DNA of 64,000 nt from Alteromonas profundi (GCF_010500865.1 NZ_JAAAWN010000008.1:62001-126000), one strand, 5' to 3'; positions 27,920 through 38,204 are shown, counted from the first letter of the stretch. Program-made: numbers and translations. The notes: generated from the sequence alone by a model not told the origin.

Positions 27920-28090
27920 TTAGATAGCCTTCGGCCAACCCACACCGTTACCTGATTGAGGGCGGTACTGGTGCGGTTGTGTAACTGTGTCTTGCTTTTT
28001 CTCGGGAGCTTTATTCACACCGTCTTGTTTATCAGCAGCAACTGGGGTAGCGGTAGATAGTACTAGTGCAACAGCATACTCTTTTAACAT
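27920..28090 (-). CDS. Small exported peptide, unknown function
   Basis: A 56-aa product with a signal peptide (Met-Leu-Lys, a hydrophobic core, then Pro-Val-Ala-Ala before Asp). The mature part would be about 36 residues: Lys-rich and Gln-rich, Pro-containing and without Cys. The frame can be extended to 28132, but the ATG at 28090 has AGAGGA eight bases upstream and begins directly with the signal peptide. I do not recognise it. It ends beside a bidirectional terminator and lies ahead of the large sensor gene on the same strand order, separated from it by about 200 bases. Confidence 0.5.
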   Translation of the reverse strand: MLKEYAVALVLSTATPVAADKQDGVNKAPEKKQDTVTQPHQYRPQSGNGVGWPKAI

Positions 28091-28291
28091 TCTTTTATTC
28101 CTCTGATTTTTATTTTTTGAACGAACAAACAAAACCGACAGAAAGGTTATTCATCGGTTACAGAGGATATTGCGAGACCCGTGCCAGTTTTAAAAAAATC
28201 AATTATAACAGTGGCTTGGGTCTTTGTTTCGTAGCGGGTGTGGTTTTTTTGACGCTTTTTTATGCTTTCGTTTAATAAACTAAAGTAGGGG

Positions 28292-31200
28292 TCAAATTTT
28301 TGATTGCCCCAGTAGCGTATGAAGCTGTTGATTTTCGGTGAGTAATTTTTCAAACCGTTCGGCATTTAGCGGGCGGCTATAAAGGAAGCCTTGCAACATT
28401 TCACAGTCGTAGCGTCGAAGAATAGACAGTTGTTGCTCATCTTCTACTCCTTCAGCCACCACTTTAAGCCCTAAATTATGGGCAATATTGATAATAGCGG
28501 CTGCCATATGGCGATCGACGCTGCTTTTGGCAATATCGTCAATAAATGCCTTATCTATCTTTAACGTATTGAGTGGAAAACGTTTTAAGTATGCTAATGA
28601 AGAATAACCCGTACCAAAGTCATCAAGGGCAAGATGAATACCTCGTTCACGGAGACGATGCATCATCCTTAAGCCATTTTCTGGGTTCTCCATAAGTGTG
28701 CCTTCAGTAATTTCACACTCTAGATGTAACGGCGAAAGCCCTATCTCATTTAGGATTTTGTCGATTCGATCATCAAGGTCGGGCAATTCAAACTGCTTGG
28801 CTGAAATATTCACCGCTACGCGTCCGGTAAATACGCCACGGTTAACCCATCGTTTTACATCGGCGCATGCTTTACGCAGTACTTGTTCACCTATTTCAAT
28901 AATTTGGCCGGTTTGTTCGGCAAGAGGAATGAATTGACCTGGACTAACTATACCTTTTTGCGGATGCTCAAAACGCACCAGGGCTTCCATACTTACTAAT
29001 TGGCCTGATGCAATATCCACCTTGGGTTGATAGTAAACAGTAAAGAGATCGTCTTTAATACCCTGGCGAATTAAGTTTTCTATTTGAAGCTGGCGTACAG
29101 CGTTTTGGTTCATCTCTCCACTAAAGAATTGGTAGCTGTTGCCCCCATTATTTTTAGCAAAATACATGGCGGTATCTGCATTTTTAAGCATTTCTTGGGG
29201 CGTGGTACCGTCGTCAGGGAAAAACGCGATACCCACACTTGCGCCAAGTACAAATTCTTGTTTATTAATAATAAAGGGACGCGAAAGGGTATCGAGTAAA
29301 TTTTGGGCGTAGTGCGTTACTGTGTGAATATCCGCATCGTCTTCTACAAGTACGCTAAATTCGTCACCGCCAAGACGGTAGCAAGTGGCACTTTTTCCTG
29401 TAATACGCTGTAACCTTTTGGCAATTTGTTTGATAAGAATATCGCCGGTTTGGTGCCCTAATGAATCGTTAATCTTCTTAAAGTTGTCCATATCTAAACA
29501 CAAGAGCGCGTGTGTAGAGGTTTTGCGCACTAAGTTTTGATGACTTGCTTGGAAAAATGAACGGTTCGGTAGTTCGGTAAGAGGGTCTATATTGGCTAAC
29601 TTTAAAAGCTCTTTTTCGGTGCTCTTACGTGAAGTGATATCACTAAATACGCCCACAAAATGACTGATTTTCCCATCTTCGTCATGTACCGCATCTATAT
29701 TTAACTCCATTTCGTAGCGGTCGCCGTTTACGCGAACAGATTCTACCTCGCCTGACCAATTGCCTTTTGATTTAAGCGTTTTTTTAATTTCTTCGGTAAA
29801 AGCCTCTGGATAAAGATGGAAGTTCATATAGCTTGCTAGCGCTTGATCGCGGGTTTCGCCGGTGTATTCACAGTAAGCATGGTTGACAGAAATAAACTTA
29901 AACGCAGTATTGGTAATAAAGACGCCTTCGGAGATATTTTCAATAGACCGCTTAAATAAATTAAGTTGCTCTTCCGCTTCTTTTAGGTGGTTGATGTTTT
30001 TTAGTGTGCCAGTCATTCGCACGGGTTGCTGATTATGATCGCGCTCAACAACCTTTCCCCGATCTAGCAGCCAAACCCACTTATTATTAAAGGTTCTGGC
30101 ACGATAGGCAAGTTCATAAAAATCGGTTTTGCCCTCTAAATGAGCCCGTAACGCGTCTTTTACCCGAGGCAAATCGTTGGGGTGAATATTTGCATCGAAC
30201 GCCCCTGTAGTTCTAATGTCGTCTTGTGGGAAGTCTAGCGTTCCCCAAGTGTTAGCTCTATGTACTTGGCCTCGGTACACATCCCAGTCCCAAAGTTCGT
30301 CGCCAGAGCTCCATAGGGTAAGCTTTAAACGTTCCTCAGATTCTTTAATCGCTAACTGATTTGACTTTCTAATTTGATACTGGCGGATTACGAAAGTAAG
30401 AAATACCGTGAGTAATAAGGCGTAAAACACTAACGCTACTGTATGCAACCAAGGGGGGCGAGCAATATCTATGGCTAATGTGCGACTGTCTGACCAGAGT
30501 TTTCCCGCTTCCTTTGCTTGCACTTCAAATTGGTAATTACCAAAGGAAACATTGTTAAACTGCGCGGTATGTTCACCATCTGCGGTGAGCCAGTGTGTAT
30601 CATAACCTTGAAGTCGATAGCGATATTCTACCTCTTGGGGATATACGGGGTTGATTAAACCAAAGGCCACACTGAATCTTGATTCAAAATACGCGAGACT
30701 GGTTTGGGCTAAGTAGGTAATGTTTTGTTGAAACGATGAATTGTTTTCAGGGGTAGCTGGCGTTGGAGCACTTTCCATTATTTGATTGTGCGCCTGGCCG
30801 AACACATTAAATTCAAATAATTCCGGCGTACGGCTTTTCGCCATGGGTTTCGGCGCTTGCTTGAAGCGAACTCGGTTAAACCCCTTGTTACCCCCGAAGT
30901 AGATATCACCAGAACGGGTGGCCAGCACAGCACTTTCTCCAAGCGAATTAAACTCTAATTGCATATTCGATATGTTAGCCACTTCCCGTAAAGAGGGGAG
31001 TTGGACTTGGTGTACACCCGCGCTATCGGCGTACCAAATAGCGTTATTTATACCAATGGAAGAGAATATGTAACCATCTTTATCGTTGCGTGCTTGTTTA
31101 CGTTCTACTTGAAAGCTTGCTTTAGAGAGTTCAACAACACCGTCGGAGCGCGTGGTAAGCCAAAACGACTCTGAGGTTTCATAGACACTGTATACCAATG

Positions 31201-32842
31201 AATTTAAGCCATTTTCAGAATCTAGCCGCTGAATGATCCGCTCGCTCGTAGGGTCGAATACTACAATACCATCCTCGCGCCTTAACCATATATATCCATT
31301 ATTGTCAGTAAAAATAGGTAAGTGAAACACTTCTACGTCAAGGTCGAGGGTGTAAGATTTAACAAGGGCCGACTCTGAGGCGGCAGAAGCATTGTGCACA
31401 TTAACCGAGTACAGGCCTTGGTTTACACCCCACACCCATAAGTTATTGCCATCGTAATGAAGATAATCGATAAAGTTACCTTTGAATAGATGTGACTTTA
31501 AGTGTAGGTAGCCATCTATATAGGCGTATTGCAATAAGCCGACTGACGACGCTACCCAAAAATGGTTCGCCTCATCAATAATTAGATCCCAGTAGGTGGT
31601 TTCTTTTTTCTTAGCCGGTATAGAGGGGATATAACTCACTTTGCCCGAAACATTGTCTAAACTTCCGATTCCATTTTGTTGCGACGCGAAGAAAATATTG
31701 CCATTGCTGTCTTCATCAAGCCCCCAAATAATGGCATTTTCCGCACTTTCTTGGGCATCAGTGGTGCTGGGGTGAAACTTAATGCGGGAAAAGTTTTTGT
31801 TGTACTTAAAGGCCCCCTGGGAGGTAGCAAGCCACATGCTCCCAAACCTATCTTTTTCTTGCGCGAATATGAAATTTTGGGTTAGTCCCGTCATATTCCC
31901 AATATCTGCATCTACATGAATGAAGTCGTCGGTGGATATCTTAGATACTGATATGTTTTTGTTATCTAAAATAAAAAGGCCGTTGTCTTGGGTTCCTAGC
32001 CAAATGCTATCTTCGGTTGTTTCTACGCTAAAAATAGCCGTGTTTTTACTCTTGTTTTTAGCTTTAAACTGTAAGTTATTAACCAAACGTCCTGCTGCAT
32101 CAAGAATAAGTACGCCTTCATTTGTGCCTAACCAGTAATGGCCCTCTATGACCTTAATAGCTTGTGTAGAACTGATATCTAGTACTAGCCCCCATGGATT
32201 AACTTCGGACGTTGTATACAACTTTCGCTCTGTTTTGTCGAAAATCTGCAAAGGTGTTTGATGAGACCCAACCCAGATTCTGTTAGGTTCATCAAATATA
32301 ACTTTTGTATCTACGGGGGTGCTGTGTATCTGAGTGACGATTTTAACAACCCCTGTTTCAGGTGAAAGAGAGTAGAGGTATTTAGGGTCAGTGAATAAAA
32401 TATCGCCGTTAGTTGACTGAGTTATAGCCGTAACAGAGTCGTATTTCATCACACTATTAGCACGGGTGAAACGCTGGAAGTCGTCAGTGAGGGGGCGGTA
32501 TTTTGCGAGTCCGGAATGGGTGCCAACCCAAAGTTCACCCGCTCTATCAACCAATAATGTATAGATTAGCCCGCTAGGGAGAGCATGGGGGTCAATATCG
32601 GAGGGGTGGTACTGTGTTATATCATAGCCAGAATAACGATTTAGGCCATTCATGGTTGCTAACCAAATATAACCTTTTTTATCCTCCGCAATGTCGAGAA
32701 CATTCGTACTAGATAAACCGTTTCGGCTGTCTAATTTTGTAAATTGGAGATTCGAAATCTCGATAGCCATAGCGTCGGAGAAAAGTAATCCGAACAACTG
32801 CAGCCACAAAAAAACAATTGAGCTAGTTAGGGTTGAGCGCAC
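28292..32842 (-). CDS. Two-component-propeller / PAS / GGDEF / EAL sensor protein
   Basis: A 1516-aa membrane sensor for cyclic-di-GMP. A signal peptide (residues 1-26) is followed by about 14 propeller repeats with Gly-x-Ile/Leu-Trp-x-Gly/Ala-Thr motifs (about 35-700, two propeller rings), a Y_Y_Y immunoglobulin-like domain (about 725-790) and one membrane helix (about 798-820). Inside the cell are two PAS domains (about 845-960 and 965-1080), a GGDEF domain with an intact Gly-Gly-Asp-Glu-Phe (1158-1162) and an EAL domain with Glu-Ala-Leu at 1286-1288 and Asp-Asp-Phe-Gly-Thr-Gly at 1407. Both synthesis and breakdown are possible. The start is GTG, with AAGG eight bases upstream. The propeller type often senses polysaccharide breakdown products in Bacteroidetes; here the ligand is unknown. 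Confidence 0.92.
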   Translation of the reverse strand: MRSTLTSSIVFLWLQLFGLLFSDAMAIEISNLQFTKLDSRNGLSSTNVLDIAEDKKGYIWLATMNGLNRYSGYDITQYHPSDIDPHALPSGLIYTLLVDRAGELWVGTHSGLAKYRPLTDDFQRFTRANSVMKYDSVTAITQSTNGDILFTDPKYLYSLSPETGVVKIVTQIHSTPVDTKVIFDEPNRIWVGSHQTPLQIFDKTERKLYTTSEVNPWGLVLDISSTQAIKVIEGHYWLGTNEGVLILDAAGRLVNNLQFKAKNKSKNTAIFSVETTEDSIWLGTQDNGLFILDNKNISVSKISTDDFIHVDADIGNMTGLTQNFIFAQEKDRFGSMWLATSQGAFKYNKNFSRIKFHPSTTDAQESAENAIIWGLDEDSNGNIFFASQQNGIGSLDNVSGKVSYIPSIPAKKKETTYWDLIIDEANHFWVASSVGLLQYAYIDGYLHLKSHLFKGNFIDYLHYDGNNLWVWGVNQGLYSVNVHNASAASESALVKSYTLDLDVEVFHLPIFTDNNGYIWLRREDGIVVFDPTSERIIQRLDSENGLNSLVYSVYETSESFWLTTRSDGVVELSKASFQVERKQARNDKDGYIFSSIGINNAIWYADSAGVHQVQLPSLREVANISNMQLEFNSLGESAVLATRSGDIYFGGNKGFNRVRFKQAPKPMAKSRTPELFEFNVFGQAHNQIMESAPTPATPENNSSFQQNITYLAQTSLAYFESRFSVAFGLINPVYPQEVEYRYRLQGYDTHWLTADGEHTAQFNNVSFGNYQFEVQAKEAGKLWSDSRTLAIDIARPPWLHTVALVFYALLLTVFLTFVIRQYQIRKSNQLAIKESEERLKLTLWSSGDELWDWDVYRGQVHRANTWGTLDFPQDDIRTTGAFDANIHPNDLPRVKDALRAHLEGKTDFYELAYRARTFNNKWVWLLDRGKVVERDHNQQPVRMTGTLKNINHLKEAEEQLNLFKRSIENISEGVFITNTAFKFISVNHAYCEYTGETRDQALASYMNFHLYPEAFTEEIKKTLKSKGNWSGEVESVRVNGDRYEMELNIDAVHDEDGKISHFVGVFSDITSRKSTEKELLKLANIDPLTELPNRSFFQASHQNLVRKTSTHALLCLDMDNFKKINDSLGHQTGDILIKQIAKRLQRITGKSATCYRLGGDEFSVLVEDDADIHTVTHYAQNLLDTLSRPFIINKQEFVLGASVGIAFFPDDGTTPQEMLKNADTAMYFAKNNGGNSYQFFSGEMNQNAVRQLQIENLIRQGIKDDLFTVYYQPKVDIASGQLVSMEALVRFEHPQKGIVSPGQFIPLAEQTGQIIEIGEQVLRKACADVKRWVNRGVFTGRVAVNISAKQFELPDLDDRIDKILNEIGLSPLHLECEITEGTLMENPENGLRMMHRLRERGIHLALDDFGTGYSSLAYLKRFPLNTLKIDKAFIDDIAKSSVDRHMAAAIINIAHNLGLKVVAEGVEDEQQLSILRRYDCEMLQGFLYSRPLNAERFEKLLTENQQLHTLLGQSKI

Positions 32843-33033
32843 CTACACACCTTTTGGCATTACGCCTTATCATTATAATTTATATTTAGGACTGGCCGAG
32901 TCCCTAACAACCAGAGTAATAAATATGCCCAATTAAGGTGCTCGCTACAAGGACTTTTTATTTTTATACAGGTGATGGTCTATTTGTTGAGCTATCACGG
33001 CATTAAAGTAGGTAAAGATGCGTAAATTGCCCA

Positions 33034-35781
33034 CTAATAATAGGGAACCTGTTCCTTAAATGCTGAAATGCTTTCAACTGTGCGATCGCTTGGAGAGTCC
33101 AAGGGGGCAAACGAACCGCTAGCGTGCAAAATAAGTTCTCCACAATGTTCACGCTTTGCTAAGCGTTGTGCATACTGCTGAATATCTTCAAATGCGAGGT
33201 TTTCAATACATTCAGCCAATTGGGTATTGCGGTTAAAGGCCAAATCTTGGGTGCCTAATGCTACCCACAAGCGCTGAGACTTCATTGACAAGGAGAGATC
33301 ACGTTCTTCTAACTGTTTCAGCATGTTTTGTTTAATTGTGGGCCAATAAAAGCGATAAAACTCAATTTCATCGAGCTGTTGGAACAAAAAGGCTGTCATA
33401 GCTTCTAGAAGGTTTTTGGCTGAAGCGGTTGGGCTTTGTACGTAAAACGCCATGCCGGGGTGCTGGTTATGGGGTACATAGCCCGTGCCAACGATATAAC
33501 CAAGTTGCTGCTCGGTACGCAGGGCATTGAAAAAGGGGGCCGCTAACATTTGCTCTAATACCATACACAGTGCGGTATCAAAAAGTTGTGCGGTGGGGGC
33601 CTGCAAATAAAGGACAACCGCTGCATCTTCATGTTCACAGTGCACATGGTGGTAGAGTGCTTCGCCGGGAAGCAACTTTGACACCGCACGAGACAAAGGC
33701 ATTCCTGTGGTATTTATACAGTGCTTTCGTAAGCGATCAGTAAAGGTTTGTGCATTCTCTAATGACCAATTTCCATGCATAAAGCTATCTACATAATATT
33801 CTTTAAATGCGCGTTCTCGCGCGTCTAGCATTTGCGCGTAACTGGCTGAGGATACGGCATCTAATAGCTCAATTGGTGCGTGGGTATTACGCTGAATAAG
33901 CACGCTTAAGCGAGAAAATAGGCGGTTTGTCGGTTTGTTTAACAGGGAGTTTTGGAGCCCCTGAATTTGCAAGGCTTTATAATGGTTAAAGCTTTCCAAT
34001 GAGGGAATAAAATCCATCACGGTCTGAAGTAATTGTTCAGCTAATAATGTCTGCTGGTCGGTGAAACCTCGGGTATGAATAGTGAAACCTGCTTGGTGGC
34101 CATAAATACGATAATGAAGACCTGCTATTTCGGCGCGATAGTACTTAGCTTGTAGATGGTCGTTCAATGCACTTAGCCAAATACGTTTTGCAGCTACAGC
34201 TTCAATAGTATTGGTGAAAGCCTGCATATCAAAGGAGATGTAAATATCGCCCTTCGGACTTCTAAACTGGTGATCTTGCGCAAAGCATACCCGCATACCG
34301 TTATCGTCATGCAATTTGGTTGGTTTGTCGTAGCCCATCTCAGGCATTACCAAATGATACTCACTGCCTAAGTAAGGGTTTGGAGGGGGTAGGCTTAAGG
34401 CGTCTATAACAGGCGGGCGCATACATTTTTCAAGCAAACCTACACTTAAGGGTGCAACACTGTAGTGCGCATCGTAAAAAGCACAGCTCTTGTCGGTATA
34501 AACATCAGGTGCGATAACTTTTAGCCGCAAATTGTTTGCATTGAAAAAGGAAAGCGCCTCACTAAGCTTGTGAACATCAAAGCTCCCTATCGTGGTTCTT
34601 AAACGGTTTAACTGGTGAGGAGTGAACAAAAAAAGGTGCTGAGCATATTCGCTTATCAAATTTAGCGGTTTTACATTCTCTTCGTAGTTTAATGCCAGTG
34701 CGGTTAGTTGTGCTTTTTCTTCATATCGCCAGCGCTCTTCAAGGGCGCCTTTTATTAGGTTTAAGTAACTAAATAAAGCTAATAAAACCTCATGGTATTG
34801 AGCTAACCCTTGCTCGGTTAGCTGAAAACTTATATTGAAGTCTTTAAATTTATCCCCTTCGATCCCCGAACCTGCAATCAAATTCAGTGCCCAGTTTTTC
34901 TGCTTCAGATAGGCCAATAAGCTGCCTTTCCCCTCATCGCCAAGAAGATGGCTGATGTAATTAAGCGGCTTAGTTTCAAAGTCGTTGTGTATGCCCGGTA
35001 GCGCGAAGGTCACTATCATACGGCGAGCCGTTTGTAGTGGCTTAATATTAATTTGTATTCCCAATTGTTGCTTTGTATAGAGGGTCGGCCAGTCGTCTTT
35101 GGCCAATTGCCCGGCAGGTAACCCACCAAAGGCCTGCGTAATTAATGCTTCTAATTGTTCAGGCGGAACGGGGCTAGCTATGCACAGGCACATATTGTTT
35201 GCGCAATAGTATGTTGAATGAAGCTGTTTTAATGCCTCTCGCAACTCTGGCACAGTGAATTTTGAAAATATGGCATCATTACCTACCGAAAATTTACTAA
35301 AGGGGTGGGCAGGGTTGCAGGTTTCTTTATGAATTTGGTAGAGCCTTCGAAGATCGTCTTTTTTCTTAAACTTAAACTCGGCGTCTATAGAGCGAATCTC
35401 ATTGATTAATGCGTCTTCATCTAAGATGGGTTGGCGCAGCATGTTGGCAAACGCAGGGAGGGTTTGGATTACGGCATCGCCATTACAATGGTAATGGTAG
35501 TTAGCGTACTCTGTTCCCGTCCACGCATTTATACTGCCGCCATGTTTCTCAATGTAGTTATTAATGGCGTTGGGCTTAGAGAACTGCCGACTTCCCATGA
35601 ATAGCATATGTTCTAATAGGTGCGCTAAGCCTTGGCATTCATTGGGATCATAAAAGTGCCCAGCACGCACCGACATAGATACGTAGGACGTATCGCTGTC
35701 CGGTTGAGGACAAAGCATGACGCGCAGTCCATTCTCTAAGGTAAAATGATGGGCGTCTTCAAAATTCAAATTATTCTTCAC
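33034..35781 (-). CDS. M16 family (pitrilysin/insulinase-like) zinc peptidase
   Basis: A 915-aa protein with the inverted zinc motif His54-Leu-Leu-Glu57-His58 and the third ligand Glu135 placed 77 residues later, exactly as in pitrilysin. Four M16 half-domains are expected; the C-terminal half keeps the family's Glu-Gln-Gln-Leu-Gly-Tyr stretch. It resembles the pitrilysin/insulin-degrading enzyme group, which cleaves short peptides. I see no convincing signal peptide, so a cytoplasmic location is likely, unlike E. coli PtrA. The start appears to be GTG. It is a single-gene unit divergent from sixA. Confidence 0.9.
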   Translation of the reverse strand: MKNNLNFEDAHHFTLENGLRVMLCPQPDSDTSYVSMSVRAGHFYDPNECQGLAHLLEHMLFMGSRQFSKPNAINNYIEKHGGSINAWTGTEYANYHYHCNGDAVIQTLPAFANMLRQPILDEDALINEIRSIDAEFKFKKKDDLRRLYQIHKETCNPAHPFSKFSVGNDAIFSKFTVPELREALKQLHSTYYCANNMCLCIASPVPPEQLEALITQAFGGLPAGQLAKDDWPTLYTKQQLGIQINIKPLQTARRMIVTFALPGIHNDFETKPLNYISHLLGDEGKGSLLAYLKQKNWALNLIAGSGIEGDKFKDFNISFQLTEQGLAQYHEVLLALFSYLNLIKGALEERWRYEEKAQLTALALNYEENVKPLNLISEYAQHLFLFTPHQLNRLRTTIGSFDVHKLSEALSFFNANNLRLKVIAPDVYTDKSCAFYDAHYSVAPLSVGLLEKCMRPPVIDALSLPPPNPYLGSEYHLVMPEMGYDKPTKLHDDNGMRVCFAQDHQFRSPKGDIYISFDMQAFTNTIEAVAAKRIWLSALNDHLQAKYYRAEIAGLHYRIYGHQAGFTIHTRGFTDQQTLLAEQLLQTVMDFIPSLESFNHYKALQIQGLQNSLLNKPTNRLFSRLSVLIQRNTHAPIELLDAVSSASYAQMLDARERAFKEYYVDSFMHGNWSLENAQTFTDRLRKHCINTTGMPLSRAVSKLLPGEALYHHVHCEHEDAAVVLYLQAPTAQLFDTALCMVLEQMLAAPFFNALRTEQQLGYIVGTGYVPHNQHPGMAFYVQSPTASAKNLLEAMTAFLFQQLDEIEFYRFYWPTIKQNMLKQLEERDLSLSMKSQRLWVALGTQDLAFNRNTQLAECIENLAFEDIQQYAQRLAKREHCGELILHASGSFAPLDSPSDRTVESISAFKEQVPYY

Positions 35782-35938
35782 ATGATCTCGATACTAAAAT
35801 TCGGGCCAAAAAATTCAGGAAACCACGAACCGCTTTTCTCCCTGACATGCGATAAGGTAATTTTATACCTAGTGCAAGGCTAATTATGCTAGGCGTAACA
35901 ACCTCACTCTGCTATCTTTAGCGCATATATTCAATAGT

Positions 35939-36466
35939 ATGCGCAATGTTATGTCAGGTCAAAGCAGCAACGATGACATTTATCTCTTTGTTATGCGTCA
36001 TGGCGAGGCTGAATCTCCCCGTATAGATGATAAAAGCAGACAGTTAACGTCGTTAGGAAGAGCCCAGTCTACCCAGGCCAGCCAGTGGTTAATTTCGCAC
36101 TATTGTCCCCAAGGGCATGTAGGTCTCGCCGTGGTAAGCCCTTATCGACGTACCCGTCAAACCTTCGACATGGTGGCGGCAGATATTACTGCTGATAAGC
36201 TTGAAATCAGTGATGATGTGGTACCTGATGGCTCAGCCGAATTAGTGGCTGATTATCTGCTAGCGCGGGTGCACAGTGCTTTTCATTCAAAACAGCCGTT
36301 AAAAAAAGTGTTGGTAGTGAGCCATATGCCGCTGGTAAGTTATCTTGTGGACGCTTTATGCGATTCTTACACCACAAGTCTTTTCGCGACAGCCTCAATT
36401 GCAGTGATCAAATATTCACCGAAAACCCAAAAAGGTACGTTAGTGAGTCACTATCAAGGGCTCTAG
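35939..36466 (+). CDS. sixA: Phosphohistidine phosphatase SixA
   Basis: A 175-aa protein of the histidine phosphatase branch-1 family. The catalytic Arg-His-Gly-Glu-Ala lies at residues 20-24, a second Arg pair in Ser-Pro-Tyr-Arg-Arg-Thr-Arg-Gln-Thr, and the second catalytic His in Val-Val-Ser-His-Met-Pro-Leu-Val. SixA removes phosphate from histidine of HPt domains or of the nitrogen phosphotransferase protein. An internal ATG at 35951 could be the start instead of 35939, as neither has a strong ribosome site. The gene is divergent from the M16 peptidase, with about 160 bases between. Confidence 0.88.
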   Translation: MRNVMSGQSSNDDIYLFVMRHGEAESPRIDDKSRQLTSLGRAQSTQASQWLISHYCPQGHVGLAVVSPYRRTRQTFDMVAADITADKLEISDDVVPDGSAELVADYLLARVHSAFHSKQPLKKVLVVSHMPLVSYLVDALCDSYTTSLFATASIAVIKYSPKTQKGTLVSHYQGL

Positions 36467-36600
36467 TGCCATACTAGCCAGTCACCCTTCTTGTTTTTCT
36501 TTCTAATTTAAAATTAAATGCATTTTTTACTGCAGAAGATTTACTTTTGTCCGATAACCCTATTGAGAGCGTCAAAGTTTATTCTATAGCAGGAAGGGAA

Positions 36601-36789
36601 ATGACCACGAAATCTATTCCTGAACTTCTCAAACGATCACTGCAGTCGCATATGGCGGAAGCGGATCTACGTGAAGACGAGGAGATGCAGGAAATTATGG
36701 CTAAACTTTCTACGTTGTCGGACAAGGTCGCTGCTGCTAAGGCGCAGGTGCTTGCCCGACGGGCGAAGAAAGTAATCGATGAAGCTTAG
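36601..36789 (+). CDS. Small helical protein downstream of sixA, unknown function
   Basis: A 62-aa charged protein predicted as mostly alpha-helical or coiled coil: Glu/Asp-rich in the middle, Ala/Lys/Arg-rich at the end. AGGAAGGG directly before the ATG at 36601 is a strong ribosome site, which selects this start over a TTG 18 codons upstream. I do not recognise the family. Its stop overlaps that of the convergent yfjD gene by four bases, and it lies about 135 bases after sixA, so co-transcription is possible. Confidence 0.6.
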   Translation: MTTKSIPELLKRSLQSHMAEADLREDEEMQEIMAKLSTLSDKVAAAKAQVLARRAKKVIDEA

Positions 36790-38078
36790 TCGTTTAGGCT
36801 ATCTTCTGACGGCCGATAATATTCTGGCATTACGCGTACCGTTTTTATCATGTTCTCTGTTATATCAACAATTTCAAGAGGATAGCCCGCTAAACGTACG
36901 CTAACCTTGTGTTCCGGTATTTCTTCTAGGTATTCAAGCAATAAACCGTTGAGGGTTTTAGGCCCTTCGATAGGTAAGTTCCAACCCATCTCTTTATTAA
37001 GATCGCGGATATTGGCACTACCATCTACCAGCACTGAACCATCTTGTTGTAAATGGGCTTCTTTGCTGTGATCCGGCACTATGCTAGTGGTGAAATCACC
37101 AATAATCTCTTCCAGAATATCCTCAAGAGTAACTAGGCCCATAATATCGCCATACTCATCTACCACTAGAGCTATACGTTCTTTTTCAGCCTGAAACTTA
37201 TACATTAAGGTATGCAGCGGGGTAGACTCTGGCGTAAAGTAAATTTCGCGCACGGCACGAAGAAGGCTGGCTTTGGTAAATTGGTCCTTCGACAGCAGTC
37301 GCAACGCGTCGCGGGCGTGAACAAACCCTACCGAATCATCGATACTGTCGCGATAAAGCAGAACTCGCGTATGTTGCGCTTGGGTCAGTTGCTTTTGAAT
37401 TTTTCGCCAATCATCATTGATGTCGATGGCTACAATTTCGGCCCGGGGCACCATGATATCTTCAGCAGTTACATTCTCTAAGTCGAGAATACTCACCAGC
37501 ATATCTTGGTGTTTTTGCGGAATAAGGCTTCCCGCCTCGTAAACCACGGTGCGAAGTTCTTCGCGACTGAGTGAGTCATCACTACCATTAACAGGATTGA
37601 TTTTTAGTAGTGCTAATATGCCATTGGTAATACCGTTGATGAAAGCCACAAACGGATAAAGGATCGTAAGTAGTGGCAGTAATATTACTGAACTTGGAAA
37701 CGCAATTTTTTCTGGATATAAAGCCGCCAATGTTTTAGGTGTAACTTCGGCAAATATAAGCAAGATTAATGTTAAGCCAAGGGTGGCGGCGAAGGGGCCC
37801 CAATAGTCGCCGAATAAGCGAATACATATAATGGTAGCTAGGGACGCCGCAGCGATATTTACAAGGTTGTTTCCTATTAGGATTAACCCAATTAGCCTAT
37901 CGGGTCGGTCCAGAAGTTTTTGAACCCTCTGCGCTGAACGGTTGCCTTCATTTTGTAAGTGCTTTAGTCGATAACGATTTATCGACATCATTCCAGTTTC
38001 TGAACTGGAGAAGTACGCTGAAAGTAATATGAGTACGCCGAGCGCGATAAACAGCGTACTCGTTGATATGTCGTCCAA
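36786..38078 (-). CDS. yfjD: CNNM/CorC family protein YfjD (CorB-like)
   Basis: A 430-aa membrane protein: a DUF21/CNNM transmembrane domain (about 1-190), paired CBS domains (about 205-330) and a C-terminal CorC_HlyC domain (about 345-425). The family is linked to magnesium and cobalt transport or efflux. The start codon is TTG: the first residues (x-Asp-Asp-Ile-Ser-Thr-Ser-Thr-Leu) align with the start of E. coli YfjD, and no ATG fits. It lies next to ypjD and ffh, the same neighbourhood as in E. coli. The 3' end overlaps the convergent 62-aa gene. Confidence 0.92.
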   Translation of the reverse strand: MDDISTSTLFIALGVLILLSAYFSSSETGMMSINRYRLKHLQNEGNRSAQRVQKLLDRPDRLIGLILIGNNLVNIAAASLATIICIRLFGDYWGPFAATLGLTLILLIFAEVTPKTLAALYPEKIAFPSSVILLPLLTILYPFVAFINGITNGILALLKINPVNGSDDSLSREELRTVVYEAGSLIPQKHQDMLVSILDLENVTAEDIMVPRAEIVAIDINDDWRKIQKQLTQAQHTRVLLYRDSIDDSVGFVHARDALRLLSKDQFTKASLLRAVREIYFTPESTPLHTLMYKFQAEKERIALVVDEYGDIMGLVTLEDILEEIIGDFTTSIVPDHSKEAHLQQDGSVLVDGSANIRDLNKEMGWNLPIEGPKTLNGLLLEYLEEIPEHKVSVRLAGYPLEIVDITENMIKTVRVMPEYYRPSEDSLND

Positions 38079-38204
38079 CTATTGGTGTCCTATCTGGTAA
38101 TGGTCTTCAAATGTAGTAATTTGAGGGTAGGGTTTCAAGAAAAAAATGTGATTCATAGGTTGTAACTGCAGGTAAAATTAGCCTTTTGTCACATGTCGGG
38201 CACA

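Noticed and set aside
33034..35781. Naming the M16 peptidase ptrA
   Set aside because: The catalytic layout matches pitrilysin, but no signal peptide is visible and the recBCD neighbourhood of ptrA is absent.
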